Part shown: one piece after another, positions 49,253-58,345 of the stretch | How the letters are laid out: each line of letters opens with the position of its first letter | Position numbering within the stretch: the first letter of the stretch is position 1 | DNA from: Comamonadaceae bacterium OS-1 | Lineage (GTDB): Bacteria; Pseudomonadota; Gammaproteobacteria; Burkholderiales; Burkholderiaceae_C | DNA: 64,000 bases | NCBI GenBank assembly: GCA_027923965.1 | Contig: AP026969.1 | Coordinates: 558,001-622,000, forward strand | Direction: 5' to 3' | Program-made: the position numbers and the translations under genes | Notes under the pieces: generated by a model | Databases searched by the model: none | Seen by the model: only the letters and a program-made list of their open reading frames with translations | Told to the model about the DNA's origin: nothing

Positions 49253-49553
49253 TGCGGATTCCTTGGGTGGGATGTCTGGTGGCCGTGTCGGCGGGTGCCC
49301 GGGCAGGGCCGGGATTCTGCGGTCGCGATGACCCGACCATGGTAAGGCACACCGCCTGCGTCGATGCGAGGGTATTGCGCCCCAATACCCGGGTGCCCCT
49401 CGCAATTGGAGCGCGGGGGCAGGCCAAACGCGCGCCGTCGCAGTAGTTGAAAGCTCTGAACGACCCCATGTTCTACAAATTGAGGTGTTGGCTTCATAAG
49501 TCATCCTCTATTTGGTGGATGGCTGGCCCGCAAAGTCCCGCTATTCTGGGCCG
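49253..49553. other. Divergent intergenic region, no gene seen
   Basis: The 301 bp between the PerM-type and hybrid kinase genes contain no credible coding frame. A GGGTATT/AATACCC hairpin lies at 49370-49390, a possible operator or attenuator. Promoters for both divergent genes must be here; none can be assigned confidently. Confidence 0.6.
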
Positions 49554-51320
49554 ATGGTCACCACCGCGGATAACGCTCATGACTCCATGGATCCAGCCGC
49601 CCAGGTTGCCCAGCAGGAGTTTGTGCGCGACCAGTTTGTGGCCCTGTTCCTCAAGCAAAACAAGCGTGCGCAGGTGGGATTGCTGTGTTGTGCAGGGCTG
49701 GTCTGCGTACTTTTGCTGTACAGAGTGCCAGGGTACTTTGCCCAGTTCTGGATGGCTGGGGTGCTGGTGGTGAGCGGTGCGCGGTTTGTGTGGACGGACC
49801 GTATCGTTGGCCAGGGTGGGGCGGCACCGGCCCGCGTGGGCCAACTCTTGCTGCTCAACGGGGTGTGCCTGATGCTGCCCGTGGCGGCATTCAATTGGTT
49901 TAACGATGTCGACCGGGCCTTTGTCACCATCGTACTCATGGCCACGGCTACGGCATCGGTGGTGACCACCAGCGGGTACCGAGGGATTTTTTTATGGTTT
50001 GCCTCGCCGCTGCTGGTGTCGTTGAGTATTGCATGGGGGGTGGCGGCCGATGTGGGTGATTCTGCTTGGGCCGGCCCCGGCATGGGTGTATTGATTACGT
50101 TGTATTTGGGATTTCTGGTCGGCCTGGGGCGGGATGCGTTTCGCCTGTTTGACAGCTCGTGCCGCATCCGGTTTGCAGAAAACTCGCTGAACCACCGGTT
50201 GACCCTGGCGCTGGAAGAAGCACGGTTGGCCGGGCAGGCCAAAACCCGTTTTCTGGCGGCGGCCAGCCACGATTTGCGCCAGCCCTTGCACACCATTGGC
50301 GTGCTGCTGGCGGCGATGGGCTTGCGCAAACTGGATACCCGCAGCCAGGAGATTGTGCAGATGCTGGGGGTGGTGAGCCAGTCGCTGTCCGGGCAACTCG
50401 ATGGCCTGCTGGATATCTCCAAACTGGATGCGGGCATCGTCCAGCCCGAGCTGAAAGTCCAACGCCTTGACCAACTGGTGCAGGCCCATGTGGCAGTGCA
50501 GGCGGCCATCGCCGAGGACAAGGGCTTGTACATGCGCGCACATTGCAACGCACCGGTGCTGGTGATGACGGATGCGCACCTGGTCCAGCGGGTGCTGGGT
50601 AACCTGACCAGCAACGCGCTGAAGTTCACGACCAGCGGCGGTATCGATGTGGCCCTGACCACCCAGGATGGCCGCGCGGTTCTGGAGGTGGCCGATACCG
50701 GCATCGGCATTGCCCCCGAGCACCAGGTACTGGTGTTCCAGGAGTTCTACCAGATTGGCAACGCGGAGCGCGACCGTTCGCAGGGCCTGGGCTTGGGCCT
50801 GGCTATCGTCCAGCGGATGTGCGGTTTGCTGGGCATCCAACTGCACCTGGAATCAAAGCCCGGACAGGGCAGCCGTTTTACCTTGAATTTGCCGCTGGCC
50901 GAGGCGCCGCCGGTGGAGGCATTGCCTGCGGGTCCGCCGCTGGCCGTGGTGCAGCCGGGCATGGCTGTGCTGGTGGTGGACGACGAGGTGGGTATCCGCC
51001 AGGGCATGCGCTTGCTGCTGGAAGAGCTGGGCTGTTATGCCCTGTTGGCCGACGGAGTGGCGCAGGCGCGGGAGCATGCCCACACGCACAAGATCGACAT
51101 GGTGATTTCAGACTGTCGGCTACGCCATGCCGACACCGGGTTTGACGTAGTGCGCCAGGTGCGTGATGTGCACCCTTGCGCCTACGCCTTGCTCATCAGC
51201 GGTGATACCGCTCCCGACCGGCTGCAGCAGGCGCAGGCCGAGGGCATCCCCATGTTGCACAAACCCGTGACACTCGCTGCGCTGTTGGCGCACATCCACC
51301 AAGCAAGGCCACTCTCATGA
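49554..51320 (+). CDS. Membrane hybrid histidine kinase with C-terminal receiver
   Basis: This 588-residue sensor has about six membrane helices (residues 40-205) without a sizeable periplasmic domain, which suggests sensing within the membrane. The dimerisation helix carries ASHDLRQPLHTIG with phosphoacceptor His239. The ATPase domain has NLTSNALKFT, DTGIGI and a SQGLGLGLAIVQRM lid. A C-terminal receiver (about 475-588) has the phosphoacceptor Asp520 in VISDCRLR and Lys in LHKPVT. There is no HPt domain, so signal relay needs another protein. Its stop overlaps the start of the 1933-residue fusion enzyme (ATGA), implying a dedicated sensing role for that enzyme's substrate or product. The start could alternatively be ATG 49587. 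Confidence 0.88.
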   Translation: MVTTADNAHDSMDPAAQVAQQEFVRDQFVALFLKQNKRAQVGLLCCAGLVCVLLLYRVPGYFAQFWMAGVLVVSGARFVWTDRIVGQGGAAPARVGQLLLLNGVCLMLPVAAFNWFNDVDRAFVTIVLMATATASVVTTSGYRGIFLWFASPLLVSLSIAWGVAADVGDSAWAGPGMGVLITLYLGFLVGLGRDAFRLFDSSCRIRFAENSLNHRLTLALEEARLAGQAKTRFLAAASHDLRQPLHTIGVLLAAMGLRKLDTRSQEIVQMLGVVSQSLSGQLDGLLDISKLDAGIVQPELKVQRLDQLVQAHVAVQAAIAEDKGLYMRAHCNAPVLVMTDAHLVQRVLGNLTSNALKFTTSGGIDVALTTQDGRAVLEVADTGIGIAPEHQVLVFQEFYQIGNAERDRSQGLGLGLAIVQRMCGLLGIQLHLESKPGQGSRFTLNLPLAEAPPVEALPAGPPLAVVQPGMAVLVVDDEVGIRQGMRLLLEELGCYALLADGVAQAREHAHTHKIDMVISDCRLRHADTGFDVVRQVRDVHPCAYALLISGDTAPDRLQQAQAEGIPMLHKPVTLAALLAHIHQARPLS

Positions 51321-54300
51321 ACCCCACCCCGCCTGACACCCCAGCAGCAGATTCGATGGACACCAACCGCCGCACGCGATCGCTGTCCCAGGGGCTGGTC
51401 GATCTGCAAGACCGTGTATGTGAAGACCCGAAGCTGGTATTTGACGTGGTGATCGTCGGTAGCGGCTACGGCGGCAGTGTGGCGGCCCAGCAGTTGGCGG
51501 GTTTGCGGCACGGCAATAAGAACCGCGAGCTCCATGTCTGCGTGCTGGAGCGGGGCAGCGAGTACCTGCCGGGCATGTTTCCCACCAGCTTTGCCGATCT
51601 GCCAGGCCATGTGCGCTGGGGTGCGCAAGGCACGGGCCAGGTATCGGGTACGCCGGAAGGCCTGTTGGACGTACGTGCCGGTGGCGATGTGTCCGCCCTG
51701 GTGGCCAACGGATTGGGTGGTGGGTCTTTGGTGAATGCCGGCGTACTGCTGGCCCCCGAGTTTGCCCAGTTTGACAGTCGGATGCCGCCAGAGGTGGTGA
51801 CGGACTTGCAAAACACCTACCTTGGGGCTGCACGGCAACTGCTGCTGCAAGACCCTCTGCAGAGCGGCGGCGGTCCTAACACGGTTCAGAGCGATGCCTG
51901 CTTTTCCCCCGCCTACCCATTAAAGTACCACCGATTGGCAGAGTTGGCCGAACGGCAAAGCCCGCAATTGGACCACGGCGCTGCCGAAATCACGGTGGCC
52001 ATGCAGGACATTGCCCCCCACGCGCACAGCGTGGGCCTGGCCAAGTGCAATGGCTGTGGCGACTGCATGACCGGCTGCAACGTCGGGGCCAAAGCCTCTT
52101 TGGACACCAATCTGTTGGCACAGGCCAAGCGCGGTGGAGTGCATATCTACACCGGTACCAGCGTGGTGGGCATGTCGCGCATAGACGACCGGTGGATGCT
52201 GGAGTTGGTCCACACCGCACCGGCTTTGCGGGCCCGCGAAGCCCAGCCGTTTTGCCTGTTGTCGGAAAATGTGATCTTGGCGGCGGGTACGCTTGGCTCT
52301 ACCGAAATTTTGCTGCGGTCTCGGCGCGAGGATTTGGTGTTTTCCAGCATGCTGGGGCAGCGCTTTTCTTGCAATGGCGACAACATTGCCGCCGTGCATC
52401 GGCTAAAAGATCCGGCCCACAGCACGGACGAAGAACACAAGGCGCTGCACCTGCGCAAAGTGGGCCCCACCATCACCCACATGGTGGAGGTACCCCCGCA
52501 GCAAGTGCCTAAAACGCAGGTCAAGGCATTGGGTTTTTGGGTGCAGGAGTTTTCGGTGCCCGCGCCGCTGCAGCGTCTGTTTGCCGAACTGGTGACCACT
52601 GGCCACACCATAGCGCAACTACCCAAGCCCGATACCACGCGCCACGGCGGCGAACCTGCTGGTCACACCGACCCCTGCGCTGTGGATGCGCGAGCCATGG
52701 AGCGCACATTGCTGGTGGGGCTGATCGGCCACGACAGTTCGGACGGGGCGTTGCATTTGCCTCTGGCAGCCGCCAAGCGGGACGGGTGGGGTGTCCAGGA
52801 AGGGGTGCTGCAAATCGTTTGGCCCCAGGCCCGCGATGGGCAGCAACTGGATGCTGCGCATGATCTATTGAAGTATTACTGCACCAAGGCATTTCCTGGC
52901 GCAAATGTGATCCCCAACCCTCTGTGGCGGCTGTTGCCGACCGAATTGGCCGACTTGGTAAACCAACCGCGTGGCCCCGTGCTGACGGTGCACCCCCTGG
53001 GGGGCTGCCCGATGGGCAAGAACAAGAATGAAGGTGTGGTGGACGACCTGGGCCGTGTCTTCAACTGCGGTAACGCCAATGAGGACGATTGGCAGGGCAG
53101 TTTGGTGGTACTGGATGGCTCCATCGTACCCGGCTCCCTGGGGGCCAACCCGGCCCTGACCATCAGCGCCCTGGCCCTGCGCGCCATACAGGCATTGGCG
53201 CAGAAGTGGAACTATGTGAAAAAGCCGATTGACAGTAGCGGTCCACTGCACCGTCCCCGCTTTGCGCCAGCCCAGCCCGCGACTACACAGGTACCCGAGC
53301 CGACCCAGGTCGAGGTGGTCGAGCGCCTGGTGGGCGAGGTATTTCTACATGCGGAAACAGACAAGCCCACGCCCTGGGTGGTGGAACTCACCTTGTACTA
53401 CGAGCAGGTGGCACTGCGGCAACTGATGGATACCTGGGGTGGCCGCTGCATAGCGCTGGATGAAAAAAGATCGTGCATCCGCCTGTTTCGCGCTGATCAG
53501 TGGCACCAAAAATTGTTGCGCGTGCAAGACGATGTCGCCAAGGCGCAGTATGTGGTGTGGACCGCGCCGCTCTCGGGCACGCTGAAGTTTTTGCACCGCG
53601 AGCGCTCGGGGCCGTTGTTGCGCAGGCTGCGGGCGCTGCGGGCCTACCTGTGCAACCGGGGCAAGCGGGACATATGGCAAAAATATGCCCCCAAAATTGC
53701 AGACTACTTCCGTCCTTCGGTGCCCCAAACCCGCCCGCGTGGGGCCCGAACCGGCGAAAACACACCCTATATGTTTACCAACGCATGGAACCTTGCTTCG
53801 CGTGCGGGCGAAGTTCGGCGGTTTGACTATGCCCTGAGGGTCGAGCCACCCGGCGAAGGACTCGTGTTTACGCTGGGCAGCGGGGGCGCAATCCTTCGGG
53901 GCCACAAGCGCCTGACCTATGGCCGCCGGGCCAACCCCTGGAACCAACTGACCCAGCTCACGCTGACCCAAATGCCCTTCATGCCCGCAGGGCACACCGC
54001 CGTGCTGAAGCTGGATACCCGATTCCTCGCGAATCAAGGCGTACCCTTGGTGCGGGTAGTAGGGCAAGCCAACCAGGTTCGTGCGCTGCTGGACATGGCC
54101 TCGTTTGGCATCTTCATGGCGCGGCTCATGCTGAGCATCCATTTGTGGACCTTTCGCAAACCCGATACGCCGCCGACCCGCAAGCCGCAACGTTTGCCCA
54201 TGGCCATACCGGGCCTGCCCGCACCCGAGATCACCGAGCTGGTCGTATCCGTCAAGTACCTGCGCACCGACGCCGTTGTGCGGCTAACCCGCTACCCCCA

Positions 54301-57118
54301 CCACGGCAGCGCGCTGCCCCCCTTGGCCATGGTGCACGGCTACAGTGTCAGCGGCACCACTTACACCCACCCTTCGCTCCAGCCCAGTGCGGCAGAGTTC
54401 TTTTGGCGGCAGGGGCGTGATGTGTGGGTGATTGACCTGCGCACCAGCGCGGGCATGCCCACCGCCAAACGCCCCTGGGCGTTTGAAGATGCGGCCCTGG
54501 TGGATATTCCGACAGCCTTGCTGCACATCAAAAACGTCACCGGGCAACGGGTCGACGTGCTGGCCCATTGCATAGGCGCTGCCATGTTGAGTATGGCCAT
54601 CCTGACCGAAGCAGCCAAAGTGCGCAACGACACGATCCAACTGGGTGTGAATTCATGGCTTACGGCGCAACATCTGGGCACCCTGGCGGCCTTCAATGGC
54701 GACGGCAACGGCAATGCGCAGCACCCTACGATCCGCAGTATCGTGCTCAGCCAAAAAGGGCCCTTGTTGCGCTACACCGAAGCCAACATCTTCCGCACCT
54801 ACCTCCTGCAGACCCTCAGGCGTTGGTTTTTCCAGGACGGCTACCAGTTCCAGGCCTCTGAAACCCCCAAGGTTGCCGAGCAACTGATGGACCGCCTGCT
54901 GAGCTCCGTACCGTACGAAGACGATGAATACGATGTCGAAAACCCTGGCTGGCCCTGCGATACCGCGTCCTGGACCAGTACCCGCCACCGCATGGACATC
55001 TTGTATGCGCGCGATTTTCAGGCGAAGAACCTGCGCCCCGCCACGTTGGACGCGCTGGATGACCTGTTTGGGCCCATCCACCTCGACACCGTGGCACAAA
55101 CCATGCACTTTGTGCGCTTCAACTGCATCACCAACCAGCGAGGCCGGGGCGAATTCGTAACGCTGGAAAGCTTGACGCAGCGTTGGCGCGGTATTCCCAC
55201 CTTGGCCATCCATGGCCAGAAAAACGGTCTGGTCGATGTATCCACCCAAGACCTGTTGCAGGCTAATTTCGAGGCTGCGGGCATTCCATTTGATCGCAAG
55301 ACCTATGAAGGCATGGGCCACCAGGACGTGATCATCGGGAAGGATTCGGAACGGGTTTTTAAAGACATTCAGGACTTCCTGGCAAACCCACCTACTGTCG
55401 CCTCATCGCCCGCCACCGCCCTGGCCAGGTCATCGGGCGCGTGGGTCCTGGCGCGTCCCTGGATCGGTCCACGCATCGTTCCCACATTGGGTAACTTGCA
55501 TGTCTACGCCATGTCTACGCCGCGATTTGGCAATGCGCGGCTTATCTTGGTGCCGGTGTGCGGCTTTCCTGGCAGGCCGAGCCGCTGCGGTGCAGTGGAA
55601 TATTCGCCCCTAGGGTGCCGTAGTAGCGACTGGCTCAATTTGAAATTACCGCTCCCTTCGTTAGATCCATCCTTCCAGGGCTGGCTGGCTGTTGTGGCCT
55701 ATGGCCTCAGCCAGACCAGCATGCGTGAAGTTGATGCACCGGATCACCGTGCCCGCCGCGACGCGGCGCCTGCGCCGGTCGGCAAAGTGGACAGGGCATA
55801 TTCCCCCGTGGGCCCGAACGATGTCACTCTGAACTACCATTTGACGCTGGGTGATGGCCATAAGACGGGCGTGGGGGCATTTTTGGCGCACATGGCCACC
55901 AGGAATGTGCAGGATGCTGCGGTGGAACAACCCACCTTTAAAGATGTGGACACCTGGCTGGAAAAAACAGACGAGGACTTGCCCAGCTGCTTCATCGCGA
56001 ATGCCGATGTTGTCCGCTACCGCCGCACTGGGAAAGCCGCGTTTGACTTCACGCTCGGAAGTTGCCAGTTTCCCCCGGGCCTGGTGGACAAACAGGTGGC
56101 CGAACAGTCGCTCAAGCAATTGGCAGAAGGCCTGGACCACTACGACTTCGCCATTTTTGCAGGTGACCAGATCTACGCCGATGCCAGCGCGGGGCTGGTC
56201 GATCCGGTGCGCAGCGACGAGCGTTTCGATCTACCGTATGAGCGGGCGTTGCGGGCCCAACCCATGCGTGAAATCATGCGCCGCGCGCCCGTTTACATGC
56301 TGCTGGACGACCACGAAATACGTGACAACTGGGAGCCGCGTTTTGAGAACGACGTGACGGAGTATCGGCGCGACGGGGCGCTGAAAGGCCGCCACAACTC
56401 CAAGGCCTTCAAGGAGGCGATGGCGGCCTATTGGAAGTACCAAAGGCCGGGAAGCCCGCCCCAGCCCAGTGCCTCCTACACCTTCGCGCATGGCCAAACT
56501 GCGTTTTACCTGCTGGACACCCGCTCGCAACGGGCTTACCGCAAACCCGCCGAATCGCAGTGCGCTGAGTTGTTTCCGAAAGCGGAAATGAAAAAACTGA
56601 AGGCCTGGATACGTACCAACCGGTCCGCGCTGAAGTTCATTGTCTCGCCCTCCATGCTGGTGCCACGCGGCTTGGCGCAGCGCAACCTGGGCCTGGACGC
56701 TGCCGCACGGGCTGATGCCTGGGATGGCTACCCTGCCACCATGGGATTGCTGCTGGATGCGGTTGTGGAGAGCGGTGCGGACAACATCGTTTTTCTGTCG
56801 GGTGACGAACACGTGTCGTGCGTGGTGCAGGCCACTCTGTGCAAGCCCGGGTGCCCGTCGCGCAAGATCGTCTCCATCCATGCGTCTGGCCTGTATGCCC
56901 CATTTCCCTTTGCCAATTCAAAAGCCGAGGATTTTGTTGACGGTGTGGACAGCTTTGTATCGGGTGCGGTGACCTGCCAGACGATAACCCGGTTCGTTCC
57001 GCCGGGCAACATGTTCGCCCAGCTGTCGGTGTACTTCGACCCCTTCGTCCCCCGCCTGGACGTGCGATTTTTGGGGCAACACACCGATGTGTCGCACCAA
57101 AACCTGTTTAACTTCTGA
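51317..57118 (+). CDS. Three-domain fusion: GMC oxidoreductase, alpha/beta hydrolase, PhoD-like phosphatase
   Basis: This single uninterrupted 1933-residue protein has at least three enzyme modules. Residues ~40-630 are a cholesterol-oxidase-like GMC flavoprotein: FAD loop VGSGYGG (48-53), GGGSLVNAG, the active-site region HPLGGCPMG (559-567), and a cysteine cluster C244-x2-C247-x2-C250-x3-C254. Residues ~665-995 form an unrecognised, partly beta-rich connecting region. Residues ~1000-1355 are an alpha/beta hydrolase with oxyanion MVHGYS, an AHCIG elbow (Cys1085 replacing Ser), Asp1307 and His1335. Residues ~1570-1925 are a PhoD-like metallophosphatase (LGSCQF, AGDQIYAD, LLDDHEIRDNW, LSGDEH). 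No signal peptide or clear membrane helix is seen. It is translationally coupled to the kinase upstream. Separate two-domain relatives are known to me; the substrate and the logic of the triple fusion are unknown. Confidence 0.87.
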   Translation: MNPTPPDTPAADSMDTNRRTRSLSQGLVDLQDRVCEDPKLVFDVVIVGSGYGGSVAAQQLAGLRHGNKNRELHVCVLERGSEYLPGMFPTSFADLPGHVRWGAQGTGQVSGTPEGLLDVRAGGDVSALVANGLGGGSLVNAGVLLAPEFAQFDSRMPPEVVTDLQNTYLGAARQLLLQDPLQSGGGPNTVQSDACFSPAYPLKYHRLAELAERQSPQLDHGAAEITVAMQDIAPHAHSVGLAKCNGCGDCMTGCNVGAKASLDTNLLAQAKRGGVHIYTGTSVVGMSRIDDRWMLELVHTAPALRAREAQPFCLLSENVILAAGTLGSTEILLRSRREDLVFSSMLGQRFSCNGDNIAAVHRLKDPAHSTDEEHKALHLRKVGPTITHMVEVPPQQVPKTQVKALGFWVQEFSVPAPLQRLFAELVTTGHTIAQLPKPDTTRHGGEPAGHTDPCAVDARAMERTLLVGLIGHDSSDGALHLPLAAAKRDGWGVQEGVLQIVWPQARDGQQLDAAHDLLKYYCTKAFPGANVIPNPLWRLLPTELADLVNQPRGPVLTVHPLGGCPMGKNKNEGVVDDLGRVFNCGNANEDDWQGSLVVLDGSIVPGSLGANPALTISALALRAIQALAQKWNYVKKPIDSSGPLHRPRFAPAQPATTQVPEPTQVEVVERLVGEVFLHAETDKPTPWVVELTLYYEQVALRQLMDTWGGRCIALDEKRSCIRLFRADQWHQKLLRVQDDVAKAQYVVWTAPLSGTLKFLHRERSGPLLRRLRALRAYLCNRGKRDIWQKYAPKIADYFRPSVPQTRPRGARTGENTPYMFTNAWNLASRAGEVRRFDYALRVEPPGEGLVFTLGSGGAILRGHKRLTYGRRANPWNQLTQLTLTQMPFMPAGHTAVLKLDTRFLANQGVPLVRVVGQANQVRALLDMASFGIFMARLMLSIHLWTFRKPDTPPTRKPQRLPMAIPGLPAPEITELVVSVKYLRTDAVVRLTRYPHHGSALPPLAMVHGYSVSGTTYTHPSLQPSAAEFFWRQGRDVWVIDLRTSAGMPTAKRPWAFEDAALVDIPTALLHIKNVTGQRVDVLAHCIGAAMLSMAILTEAAKVRNDTIQLGVNSWLTAQHLGTLAAFNGDGNGNAQHPTIRSIVLSQKGPLLRYTEANIFRTYLLQTLRRWFFQDGYQFQASETPKVAEQLMDRLLSSVPYEDDEYDVENPGWPCDTASWTSTRHRMDILYARDFQAKNLRPATLDALDDLFGPIHLDTVAQTMHFVRFNCITNQRGRGEFVTLESLTQRWRGIPTLAIHGQKNGLVDVSTQDLLQANFEAAGIPFDRKTYEGMGHQDVIIGKDSERVFKDIQDFLANPPTVASSPATALARSSGAWVLARPWIGPRIVPTLGNLHVYAMSTPRFGNARLILVPVCGFPGRPSRCGAVEYSPLGCRSSDWLNLKLPLPSLDPSFQGWLAVVAYGLSQTSMREVDAPDHRARRDAAPAPVGKVDRAYSPVGPNDVTLNYHLTLGDGHKTGVGAFLAHMATRNVQDAAVEQPTFKDVDTWLEKTDEDLPSCFIANADVVRYRRTGKAAFDFTLGSCQFPPGLVDKQVAEQSLKQLAEGLDHYDFAIFAGDQIYADASAGLVDPVRSDERFDLPYERALRAQPMREIMRRAPVYMLLDDHEIRDNWEPRFENDVTEYRRDGALKGRHNSKAFKEAMAAYWKYQRPGSPPQPSASYTFAHGQTAFYLLDTRSQRAYRKPAESQCAELFPKAEMKKLKAWIRTNRSALKFIVSPSMLVPRGLAQRNLGLDAAARADAWDGYPATMGLLLDAVVESGADNIVFLSGDEHVSCVVQATLCKPGCPSRKIVSIHASGLYAPFPFANSKAEDFVDGVDSFVSGAVTCQTITRFVPPGNMFAQLSVYFDPFVPRLDVRFLGQHTDVSHQNLFNF

Positions 57119-57131
57119 ATAGGTGGTGGGA

Positions 57132-57776
57132 CTACCCCGGTGCGTGCACCAACCCCAAAAACGCCGATCGGTACACCGCTTCGGTGCGGTTGTGTACGCC
57201 CAAAGCGCCCATCACTGCCGCCACATGGCTACTGACGGTGGTATCGGAAATGCCCATCTCGCGCGCAATCACCTTGTTGGGCTTGCCCTGGATGACCCTG
57301 GCTAGCACCTCCCGCTGGCGTGGCGACAGATGCACCGGCAGTGGTCTGGACGGGCGCGTGCCGGTGCCCAGATCCATGATGCTGCTCGGGGGCAGGTAGG
57401 TTTGGCCACTCAACACCTTTTGCATTGCCTCGAACAATGCGGCCATGGAGGAGGCTTTGGGCACAAACGCCATGGCGCCATGCTGGATGCACTCGCGGAT
57501 ATGCATGGCATTCTCCTCGGCAGACACCACTACCACCGGCACCGCTTCATGGAGTTGCTTGATGCGTTGCATGCCGTCAAAGCCCTGGGCATCGGGCAAA
57601 TGCAGGTCCAGCAGTACCAGGTCAAAGGGCCCACTGGCCGCCAAAGCCCGCGCCACGGTGGTGGCGGTGGTAATCTGCGAACCGGGGGACAGTTCGTGTA
57701 ACAACATGCATAGCCCGTCGCAGAAAAGCTGGTGGTCATCCACCAAAAGAATGCGCATGGTGCTAGAGGTTTGCAT
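57132..57776 (-). CDS. NarL/LuxR-type response regulator
   Basis: This 214-residue regulator has a receiver domain (about residues 5-122: ILLVDDHQLFCDG, phosphoacceptor Asp in VLLDLHLPDA, VVVVSAEE, FVPKAS) and a LuxR helix-turn-helix (about 145-210: LSPRQREVLARVIQGKPNKVIAREMGIS, quoted in part). It is convergent with the giant fusion gene, 13 bp from its stop, and is the only free regulator beside the hybrid kinase. It is therefore the likely output partner, inferred from position. The ATG at 57776 has a GGAGA 7 bases upstream; Met7 is an alternative. Confidence 0.88.
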   Translation of the reverse strand: MQTSSTMRILLVDDHQLFCDGLCMLLHELSPGSQITTATTVARALAASGPFDLVLLDLHLPDAQGFDGMQRIKQLHEAVPVVVVSAEENAMHIRECIQHGAMAFVPKASSMAALFEAMQKVLSGQTYLPPSSIMDLGTGTRPSRPLPVHLSPRQREVLARVIQGKPNKVIAREMGISDTTVSSHVAAVMGALGVHNRTEAVYRSAFLGLVHAPG

Positions 57777-57860
57777 TGCTATTCTCCGTGCGGGAATCGT
57801 GGACCTGATCCGTTGCATTGTGCCCGTATTCGCTGGCTTTCTGGGCGTATGGTGATCGGT

Positions 57861-57925
57861 GATTGCTATCAAATATGTAGCTCATCATGCTCGTAGAATA
57901 AGCGCTAGAGCCATATTTAATCTAA
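57861..57925. repeat. Dispersed repeat copy upstream of the truncated haemoglobin gene
   Basis: GATTGCTATCAAATATGTAG, CTCATCATGCTCGTAGAATA, AGCGCTAGAGCCATATTTAA. It occupies the gap between the divergent regulator and haemoglobin genes, so it lies in the promoter region of both. Confidence 0.7.
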
Positions 57926-57940
57926 ATTCTGATTCCCCTC

Positions 57941-58345
57941 ATGCAGATCCAAGAAAAAGCCCCCGCCGCCACCCCGTTTGAATGGATCGGTGGCGAGGCC
58001 CCGGTGCGGGCGCTGGTGGAACGGTTTTACGACCTGATGGAACTGGAGCCCGGCTATGGCGCGCTACGAGCCGCCCACGGCCCGGAGCTGGAGAACGCGC
58101 GCCAGCGCTTGTTCTGGTTTTTATGCGGCTGGCTGGGCGGGCCGCAGTACTACACCGAGCAGTTTGGCCACCCGCGCCTGCGCGCGCGGCACCTGCCGTT
58201 CAAGATCGGCATTCTGGAGCGCGACCAGTGGCTGGCCTGCATGGACCAGGCGATGGGCGAAACCGGTGTGGATGATGCCCTGCGCGCCCGGCTGCGCGAC
58301 AGCTTCTTCCAGACCGCTGACTGGATGCGCAACCAGAACGTGTGA
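57941..58345 (+). CDS. Group II truncated haemoglobin
   Basis: This 134-residue haem protein of the trHbO (group II) class is involved in oxygen or nitric-oxide chemistry in the cytoplasm. Visible landmarks are the B-helix VERFYDLMELEP (Tyr at B10), the FLCGWLGGPQYY segment, the proximal His in RARHLPFKIG and the Trp of the G-helix in DQWLACMDQAM, which is diagnostic for group II. Length is standard. The stop overlaps the start of the rhomboid gene (TGATG), a conserved type of coupling in betaproteobacteria. Confidence 0.92.
   Translation: MQIQEKAPAATPFEWIGGEAPVRALVERFYDLMELEPGYGALRAAHGPELENARQRLFWFLCGWLGGPQYYTEQFGHPRLRARHLPFKIGILERDQWLACMDQAMGETGVDDALRARLRDSFFQTADWMRNQNV

Noticed and set aside
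51317..57118. Fusion gene as an assembly artefact joining separate genes
   Set aside because: The frame is continuous for 5.8 kb, with domain boundaries filled by coding-like sequence and consistent composition; artefact cannot be fully excluded without reads but is unlikely.
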